A stretch of 11,796 bases of DNA, taken from contig JAQXFJ010000183.1 of assembly GCA_029250385.1 (NCBI GenBank), positions 1 to 11,796 on the forward strand. The letters run 5' to 3'. This DNA is from Candidatus Poseidoniaceae archaeon. GTDB lineage: Archaea; Thermoplasmatota; Poseidoniia; Poseidoniales; Poseidoniaceae. Positions 10,480-11,796 of this stretch are shown one piece after another. Position 1 is the first letter of the stretch, and every line of letters begins with the position of its first letter. Below the pieces are notes generated by a model. It worked only from the letters and a program-made list of their open reading frames with translations. It was not told where the DNA came from and did no database searches. The position numbers were made by a program, and so were the translations under genes.

Positions 10480-11796
10480 ATGAAACATAAGCCAATACCA
10501 TGGGCAATTGCACTGACTGGAGTATTATATTTCGGTTTGCTTATTTACTGGCAGTCTGATGAACTCTCCAGTGAGATTGACGCAGTAAGAAATGCTGCCC
10601 AATTTGGTTTAGTAATGTCAGTTGTATATGTTGCGTATCTAATGTGGTGTTTCAATAGGGATTTGCCAGAAGGGTTGAAAGACGCACCGGTAATTGGTCG
10701 ATATGGGAAACTGCTAGGATGGCTAGCGATTGCTGGAATTGCGGTATGGTATGTTAGACCTGCTAAATGGGGCGGTTATGAAGACGGAGTAGGGTTTTTC
10801 CTAGTTGGTATACTACTGCTTGGATTTGGAGCTGCCGCAGCACTGACTTGTTTCATGTGGAGTGGTGATAAAAGCAGTAGACTTTACGCGCTTCACAGAT
10901 TCGTCGACGTTTACCCAACAATTACCAAACCAGAACGCCACGTTAGGTTTAACGAAAAAATGTGGACTACTACGTTTGTTCTGATCATTTATTTTGCAAT
11001 GACCAACGTAATGCTTTACGGGCTATCTGGGCAAGCTCTTGACCTGTTTAGCGGTTTTAGATCAATCATGGCTGGTGCCTCAGGTACCATAATGCACTTG
11101 GGTATCGGTCCAATTGTTACAGGTTCAATTATTATGCAATTATTTGCCGGTGCCAAAATTATTAGGCTCGACCTATCAAACTCTGAAGATAAAGCAATGT
11201 ACCAAGGTGTACAAAAATTACTTGTTTTGATTATGATACCGATTGAAGCGATTCCTCAAACCTATGGTTTCCTCGACCCAATGGAATTCTTAATCGATTC
11301 ATATGGAATGGGTTGGGCAAACTTCGTAATTGTTGCTCAATTATTTGCAGGGTCTTATCTGGTATTCTTGCTGGATGAATTAGTTTCTAAATGGGGTATT
11401 GGTTCTGGTATGTCATTGTTTATTGCTGCGGGAGTCTCGCAATCAACATTCGTTGGAACATTATCACCACTTCCGGTAACCAGTGGTCTTGGATACTCAA
11501 TGGCCAACCCACCATCAGGTACTTTGCCGATGATATTCTACATGTTTAGGGAGGCGACGAATTACGAAATGATTAGGAGCAATGGTTTTGAGAGTATATT
11601 GCTTACGCACGTCAATCCGTTAGCAGCATTATTCTCATCTGTTGTGGTATTCTTGGTTGTGGCATACGCAGAATCAAGTAAACTTGAATTGCCACTAACT
11701 CACGGTAAAGTTAGAGGTCATCGGGGTAAATACCCAATTAGACTAGTGTATGCATCTAACATTCCAGTAATCTTGATGGCAGCATTACTTGCCAAT
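10480..11796 (+). CDS. secY: Protein translocase subunit SecY, 3'-truncated by the window, with N-terminal four-helix extension
   Basis: The first 439 codons of SecY (Sec61-alpha), the membrane channel of the Sec translocon; the frame is open to the last base of the window. Residues ~146-439 are canonical: 'TKPERHVRFNEKMW', TM1 (about 162-182), plug and TM2 with 'GTIMHLGIGPIVTGSIIMQL', then 'LDELVSKWGIGSGMSLFIAA' and 'GVSQSTFVGTL'. 'VAYAESSKLELPLTHGKVRG' and 'GKYPIRLVYASNIPVILMAA' follow, after which the window cuts off. Ahead of this are about 140 residues with four hydrophobic segments (about 5-24, 40-58, 76-92 and 103-126). Charges between them follow the positive-inside rule and put both ends in the cytoplasm, consistent with the usual cytoplasmic SecY N-terminus. 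I do not recognise the extension. The gene starts 19 nt after L15. Confidence 0.95.
   Translation, partial: MKHKPIPWAIALTGVLYFGLLIYWQSDELSSEIDAVRNAAQFGLVMSVVYVAYLMWCFNRDLPEGLKDAPVIGRYGKLLGWLAIAGIAVWYVRPAKWGGYEDGVGFFLVGILLLGFGAAAALTCFMWSGDKSSRLYALHRFVDVYPTITKPERHVRFNEKMWTTTFVLIIYFAMTNVMLYGLSGQALDLFSGFRSIMAGASGTIMHLGIGPIVTGSIIMQLFAGAKIIRLDLSNSEDKAMYQGVQKLLVLIMIPIEAIPQTYGFLDPMEFLIDSYGMGWANFVIVAQLFAGSYLVFLLDELVSKWGIGSGMSLFIAAGVSQSTFVGTLSPLPVTSGLGYSMANPPSGTLPMIFYMFREATNYEMIRSNGFESILLTHVNPLAALFSSVVVFLVVAYAESSKLELPLTHGKVRGHRGKYPIRLVYASNIPVILMAALLAN

Noticed and set aside
10480..10899. A separate small membrane-protein gene between L15 and SecY
   Set aside because: There is no stop codon between this stretch and the SecY core and no ribosome-binding site before the internal ATG at 10855, so one continuous SecY product is the simpler reading, although an undetected sequencing frameshift cannot be excluded.
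1..11796. CRISPR arrays, insertion sequences, tRNA genes, inteins or introns
   Set aside because: Genes are packed nearly end to end with no repeats, inverted ends or interruptions of conserved motifs, leaving no space for such elements.

Overview
The window is a single, uninterrupted, plus-strand stretch of the archaeal ribosomal-protein supercluster (the fused S10/spc-type operon). It starts inside the end of the L4 gene and leaves inside the SecY gene. The order L4-L23-L2-S19-L22-S3-L29-aIF1(SUI1)-Rnp1-S17-L14-L24-S4e-L5-S14-S8-L6-L32e-L19e-L18-S5-L30-L15-SecY is the classical euryarchaeal one. The archaeal/eukaryotic-only members (S4e, L32e, L19e, SUI1, RNase P p29) rule out a bacterium. 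Every protein reads as an intact, mesophile-like homologue, with moderately AT-rich codons, frequent AGA arginine codons and several acidic tails. A marine Thermoplasmatota-type lineage such as Marine Group II/III (Poseidoniia) is my best guess. That placement is inference from general appearance and was not tested by phylogeny.

Layout: 1-82 is the L4 end. 93-3062 holds the S10-type block (L23, L2, S19, L22, S3, L29). 3090-3648 holds two non-ribosomal information-processing genes, initiation factor aIF1 and RNase P subunit Rnp1. 3653-10460 holds the spc-type block (S17 to L15). 10480-11796 is the first 439 codons of SecY. The largest gap is 27 nt (L29 to aIF1), and most genes abut or overlap by 1-4 nt. 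There is no room for internal promoters or terminators between genes, and I see no tRNA, rRNA, mobile element, repeat array or CRISPR. Nearly every gene has a strong Shine-Dalgarno site. At eight junctions the stop codon is built into it (TGAGGTG, 5-7 nt before the next ATG), which suggests translation of the cluster is coupled from gene to gene.

Most of the window is ordinary housekeeping sequence and I found no new defence or mobile system. Three things are worth a second look. L32e carries an N-terminal SAP-type nucleic-acid-binding domain followed by a very acidic linker. SecY carries an in-frame N-terminal extension of about 140 residues with four predicted membrane helices ahead of the canonical translocon core. 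The stop-codon/Shine-Dalgarno fusion recurs through the operon. Smaller oddities are a basic insertion in the L24 KOW loop and the loss of the usual archaeal cysteines in S5. The 50-codon S14 gene is short enough to be missed by length-filtered gene calling.
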